Translations under genes and position numbers: made by a program
The notes under the pieces: model-generated
What the model was told of the DNA's origin: nothing
Database searches by the model: none
The model's input: the letters and a program-made list of their open reading frames with translations, nothing else
Shown here: positions 63,461 to 64,000 of the stretch, in pieces
How positions within the stretch are numbered: position 1 is the stretch's first letter
How the letters are laid out: every line of letters starts with the position of its first letter
Source: Micropterix aruncella
Taxonomy: Eukaryota > Arthropoda > Insecta > Lepidoptera > Micropterigidae
Assembly: GCA_944548615.1 (NCBI GenBank)
Contig: OX155954.1
Location: 38,883,598-38,947,597 of the forward strand
Reading direction: 5' to 3'
Length of the DNA: 64,000 nt

Positions 63461-64000
63461 CTAGCTGTTGCCCGCGGCTTCGCTTCGCGTAAAGTTTCGA
63501 ATCGATTTATTAATTTGAGTAAGGTTTGTGTTATTTGTCTTTTTATAGGCTACCTTTAGAGCAAGACATCCCTTTCAGATGCGTGCTACCTATCTCGTAG
63601 ACGTACGCGTCTTGGTCATCGCCACCCGCACCGCCTTTAGCTGAATGCTGACCTAGGTATTTCGAGGTGCTGGCACAAGTTACTATTTTCATGATATCTC
63701 TATAAACTACCACCTAGAAACTTACAGTTAATAGCAAATTTTATCTTCATTCAACGCCCGTGATAATATATTAATTTATTTTCATAAGGATTCTTATTTT
63801 ATTGCTAATGTCATCAACAAACACTGCCTGCTTATTTTTCTTATTTTTTAAGATATAAAAGTAGTAATTGTAGCTTAAATATAAAAGTTGTATACAGGAT
63901 GTTTTTACAGGACGGAATTTTTTAGTGGGTAAATCAGTAAAACGAAGTAAGCAACTTTAAATAAAAAAAATTATTTAAAAATGTTTTTTTTTTTAAATTT
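63461..64000 (-). mobile_element. 3' end of a second Helitron family, cut by window edge
   Basis: The minus strand ends GAAGCCGCGGGCAACAGCTAG, with CTAG at 63461-63464 and A before it, and a GC-rich hairpin just inside. This 'CCGCGGGCAACAGCTAG' end is common in insect Helitrons. The 5' end was not found; the extent to the right is uncertain. No helicase motif is seen. Confidence 0.6.

Overview
The window looks like intergenic or heterochromatin-like DNA from an insect, most probably a moth or butterfly (Lepidoptera). This is inferred from four things: A/T-inserted Helitrons with CTAG 3' ends, a tRNA-headed SINE, a dispersed repeat starting with a 'GCCGACTTCAAAAAAAGGAG'-type motif that I associate with Lepidoptera, and many short Jockey/R1-type LINE relics. 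I find no convincing host protein-coding gene, tRNA gene or rRNA gene in 64 kb. Almost every recognisable stretch is a transposable element, a fragment of one, or an inverted or tandem repeat. Family names rep-A to rep-F are local labels used only here.

Layout. 1-5 kb: LINE relics and GA/CT- and C-rich low-complexity DNA. 5-10 kb: two non-autonomous Helitrons, one inside rep-B, a decayed mariner transposase, and a possible LTR-element relic. 10-18 kb: LINE relics (one LINE nested in another), rep-B copies containing rep-C elements, a rep-A copy and an RT relic. 18.2-18.8 kb: a solo LTR. 19.3-30.9 kb: the centrepiece, a stack of nested insertions. A small foldback repeat (rep-D) was hit by a 5'-truncated RNase-H LINE (12-bp target duplication) and by a Jockey-like LINE. 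That LINE was then split by a young BEL/Pao LTR retrotransposon (two 1,221-bp LTRs with 3 differences, ATTAA target duplication, tRNA-Tyr primer site). 30.8-38 kb: rep-C with a long palindrome, another rep-B, a foldback, and an hAT-type element with an 8-bp target duplication that contains a pogo-like remnant and a third Helitron. 38-46 kb: a SINE, many copies of the GC-rich modular repeat rep-A, an R1-like LINE inserted in a tandem-repeat-bearing element, more LINE relics and a MITE with long TIRs. 46.3-46.8 kb: a Harbinger-like remnant that still encodes the start of a MADF domain. 47.2-55.4 kb: an 8.24-kb element with CACTG termini and large subterminal arrays, inserted in a rep-A copy with a CA duplication. 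55.4-64 kb: rep-A, MITE, rep-B split by a second solo LTR, a LINE with a 15-bp target duplication that contains a Harbinger-like element, and a Helitron end.

The only long intact reading frames are the gag-protease frame and the truncated pol frame of the BEL/Pao element. Its pol runs straight from the pre-RT region to the integrase: the reverse transcriptase and RNase H are missing. Since its LTRs are nearly identical, this copy was probably mobilised by enzymes supplied in trans. The best candidates for something undescribed are the 8.24-kb CACTG element, the RT-less BEL/Pao lineage, and rep-A, whose two modules occur in both relative orientations joined at a short GACTAAC motif.
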